A DNA stretch of 64,000 nt from Sphagnum magellanicum (taxonomy: Eukaryota > Streptophyta > Sphagnopsida > Sphagnales > Sphagnaceae): the NCBI GenBank assembly GCA_021904315.1, contig CM038911.1, positions 21,673,390 to 21,737,389 on the forward strand, written 5' to 3'. Positions 60,975 through 64,000 of this stretch are shown here, one piece after another (within the stretch, counting starts at the first letter, position 1; each line of letters opens with the position of its first letter). Under the pieces are notes generated by a model, which did not search any database, was not told the origin of the DNA, and saw nothing but the letters and a program-made list of their open reading frames with translations. A program made the translations under genes and the position numbers.

Positions 60975-61522
60975 AGTTGAAGGTAGATTTTATGGAAATC
61001 GGTTTTTTATCGAAATTTTATCAAAAACAATTTTTCCCTATTGAATTTCCTTTACTGACTTTACTCTACCAAAACCCTTTTTACCAAAATTGATTTGTAC
61101 TACTAGTTTACATTGTGTATATTTAGGACTGATTTTTTTGGGATTAGGCTAATTGCCTATTCCATTGTTTTTGACTTATTTCTTGGAGGTATTTAAACCT
61201 TTGTCCCTTTGTGGATTGTACATGAGAATATTTTTGAACTAAAATTATTTTTTCTTGGCATATTCTTGTGGATAGAGTTCTATGTGTAGTTTTTTCCTTT
61301 GTATGTTTGTAGTATTTTGACTTTTTGTATGCAAGTATTTTTCTTTACATGTTTGCTTTATGTTTGTTTCTATAGAAAGTTTATGAGGTTGCCCTATTGA
61401 AATTAAATAATCATCTTTGTGTTGAAACTTTTAGCTTAACTAAGGAGAGTATTAAGATTTTTTCTTTTGCTCCTTTATTTTATTACTTTCAAAATTCGGT
61501 AGTTCACCAAGTGACCTTAACA
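60975..61522 (+). repeat. 3' LTR of element B
   Basis: Starts AGTTGAAGGTAG (T of the TG lost) and ends CCTTAACA, followed by the target duplication ACTAT. It aligns with 48609-49138 throughout. Confidence 0.93.
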
Positions 61523-61527
61523 ACTAT

Positions 61528-63000
61528 ATTAAAATTATAATAACCTAGTTTGAATAACAAGCTTACAAGATAAGTCATATAGTTTGGACATAATGGAAAA
61601 CTTATAGTTGTTTTCATATAGTAGTTCACCTGGTCAAATCATATAGTGCGGGCTAACTTGGTTTGAAATCAAACTTCCATGGAATTAAGGGAGGAAATAA
61701 AGTTAGTATGAATTGGAGACTAGAAGGAACCCCTATGAAGAACCTAATGCAAAATTTATTGTTGTAAACAACTTGAACTTGTAGATTTAATTGAAGAAAA
61801 AATTGTTGCAAGATTTGTTGATGCCCATGTTACATTTCAAGATGAATATTTCACTTCCACACCACAAATTTAGTTAATGAGTGAATCCTTCCATCAAGCA
61901 CACTTGAACTTAGGGCTTAATCCAATTTGTTAGTGCATTGGCAATACATCAATAATATTGCACTTACAATGCATTCACAAATAGGCTAAAATCATTAACC
62001 ATAAAGCTACAACCCTAGAATATGCATGCATAAAGAACACAATGACTTTGGGATTAGATAGGGAATGTAACTTTTCTTTGTGTTTTTTTTTGTTTGTCTT
62101 CTACTTTCTCAAATAACTACAATTGGACACAAATCCTCTTCACAAACTTCACATTCACATATGTTCATTTGGATTAACACTATTTTTTGATGGGTACCTA
62201 AACCACATTCAACTATAGAACGTTTTGTCTCTAGACCCCAATGTTGTTTTCCACAATTTTGCACACCAAAAACGCACCCATGAAATCGATCATAATTTAC
62301 AAATCTTTTGATAAAACACTTAGTGCTTTTGGCAAGAAGACAAAAAATATGCTTAAGAATTTGTTGCATCTCTAGTTACTTACTTACAATATTGTAAACT
62401 CTGAACCCCCATGTCATTAGTTTCAATTCACCATCCCCTAATGCACACACATGTTACCATTACCAAAGGGTAAATGCAAGCTACAATGGCTCACTTTTGG
62501 ATGATTTAAAACTCCCTACAAGTCTTTAAAAAATTCATAAAAAATGTTCAAATGGACATGGTTGTTACTTTTTAAAATATCATTATTGTAATCTTTTACT
62601 AATAAATGTTCAATCACCTAAAACTCCTCACAAATCTACATCAACATTTACATTAACAGAAACTGATTTCATTTTTCAATTTAGAAGTCCTAAAATGACA
62701 ACCCACGAAGTCCATATGAATAGTGCCCTAAGTAAAACTTTCGAAAAAATGCTTTTGGGACAAAAAAATTGAAAAAAAAACAAAAATTGCAACTCATAGC
62801 TAGGACTTATGAAAATATGGTCCAATTTTAATCGTTCAAAAGTCCTTAACTATGAAATGGTTAAGGGTTTAAAAGGAAAGATTCCTCGTTTGAGTTTATC
62901 ATCTCATAATACATAATAACAAATTTGGAATGTGAATCAATATAAAAAAATTTCATTTTGTGATGTTCTAATCAAATAACTAGTTCATATTTTTCAATTA
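61528..63000. other. AT-rich intergenic DNA, no gene recognised
   Basis: Both strands were read; short frames only (for example 62109-62369 minus), with no motif. Confidence 0.5.
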
Positions 63001-63760
63001 AAAAAATCGATTACTTCTAGAAAATGATTTTTTAATCAATACATAATCGCACAATTCTCTTCATAATGAAATTGTTAATTTATACCAAATCCCAATTAGT
63101 AGATCTAAGGATATATGGGCGAAAACATGGTTAGGTGTTTCAAAAGTGGCATGTGAGAATCCATAATTTAACACTAACGATTTTTTTACACTTTTAACAA
63201 TTATCAAACCATAAATCATATCATTATCCCCAAAGATTTTAATCATAAATATTAATAAGCCAACCTATGAATATCCCTAAACATGTGTTTGATCAAAAAC
63301 TCCATGCAAAAGAATTATAAAAAAAATGTGAAATGGACTCCCAATGATAAATTTTTTAGCAATCACATCATTTAAAATTTTTAAAAATTAGAAAAATATA
63401 TATTAGGAAAATTTCAATGCACTTCATTAATCAATTCTTCATTTGATGATGCTTTATTTTTTAATTTTTATTTTGACACTACTTTGATGTAATTTTTGAA
63501 TCCACATTTTTCATTTTCTTTGTGTGACAAGCATAGTGTTGTTGTTTCAAAAGTCCATAATCTTCTTAAAATTCATTCAATTTTTTTATGATGATTCCAA
63601 TTAAATTCTATGACAACATGAATAATTATAAATTTCATAATGTTAATTTTGAATATGGTTTTAAATTTGCATTTGTATGTAATCCAAAATAATTACAAGT
63701 GTGATAGTCCAAATAGTCCTTCTATTCATGCTTTCACCCATATTAATCACCATATGCATT
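63000..63760 (-). repeat. Dispersed repeat R3, copy 2
   Basis: Reverse-oriented counterpart of about 24045-24700. The order of shared blocks is preserved over roughly 650 bases, including tttgtgtgacaagcatagtg / the reverse of cactatgtctgtcacaaa, and ctattcatgctttcaccca. The remaining 240 bases to the window edge do not match the other copy. Confidence 0.6.
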
Positions 63761-64000
63761 TGAATGAAGGGTACCTAGAAACAATTATTCATTTTGTCAC
63801 AAAAGTGAGCCACTTAACCATGCATTCACCCCAAACCAACTTTGCATAGACACAACGTTTAATCGTTGAATTGTGCATCTTCAACTTCTACAATGCACAA
63901 TGTTATGTTTATTCCCATAGATGTTGCATGAAAGACATTCCAAACAATAGCAAGTTGTTAGTCTTTGGATGATTTATACAATATTTTGAAAGCGGGTCCA

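Larger units (their letters stand above)
48609..61522 (+). mobile_element. Complete Ty3/gypsy element B with nested solo LTRs and an extra 3' ORF
   Basis: A 12,914-bp retrotransposon flanked by the 5-bp duplication ACTAT (48604-48608 and 61523-61527). It has a 530-bp 5' LTR and a 548-bp 3' LTR, a primer site, then gag, protease, RT, RNase H and integrase in Ty3/gypsy order, followed by about 3.2 kb of extra coding-like DNA before the 3' LTR. Motifs such as DGGFGMNI in protease and the long 3' region suggest the Tat/Athila (OTA) branch. Two solo LTRs of another family interrupt gag (50878-51903) and the N-terminal integrase region (55539-56454); without them it is about 11 kb. The LTRs are visibly diverged, with many C/T and G/A differences, and all frames carry stops, so it is an old, dead copy. 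Confidence 0.93.

Noticed and set aside
1-64000. tRNA, rRNA, CRISPR or bacterial operon signals.
   Set aside because: None seen on either strand; the gene structure is eukaryotic.

Overview
This window reads as nuclear DNA of a seed plant. It has no bacterial-style operons. It carries three intron-bearing or single-exon plant genes separated by long AT-rich tracts of decayed transposable elements. The low gene density and large, old Ty3/gypsy elements would fit a big plant genome, possibly a gymnosperm, but I cannot fix the species from sequence alone.

The three genes I can support are: an RMA-type RING E3 ubiquitin ligase (+ strand, one coding exon, about 16.8-17.6 kb); a chloroplast peroxiredoxin Q (- strand, four exons, 21.7-23.5 kb); and a membrane-anchored alpha/beta hydrolase related to bacterial family I.5 lipases (- strand, nine exons, 33.6-37.0 kb). 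Their exon junctions were placed by hand. All obey GT-AG and keep the reading frame, giving proteins of about 255, 228 and 507 residues. They look unrelated to one another.

Layout: 1-5060 is the internal part of a minus-strand Ty3/gypsy element (A) with gag, protease, RT and RNase H; it runs off the left edge and its initiator-tRNA-Met primer site lies at about 5050. Its 5' LTR should lie to the right of that, but the outer end is not resolved. 8400-8731 and 39494-39819 are two MITEs of one PIF/Harbinger-like family in opposite orientation, each with a TWA target duplication. 25492-26312 is a solo LTR. 44.2-45.6 kb holds the wreck of a hAT-like (DUF4371-type) transposase. 47.6-48.1 kb is a 40-bp minisatellite.

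48609-61522 is a complete, 12.9-kb, TSD-bounded Ty3/gypsy element (B). It has two diverged LTRs, gag, protease, RT, RNase H and integrase, and a long extra sense-strand 3' reading frame. It is broken by two precise solo LTRs of the same family as the one at 25.5 kb. The remaining DNA holds diffuse AT-rich repeats, several of which recur within the window at 6.4, 18.1, 23.9, 28.9, 38.8, 41.6 and 63 kb.

The most interesting material is the layered insertion history of element B and its extra 3' ORF, which is preceded by a TATA-like box. I found no evidence of a wholly new multi-gene system.
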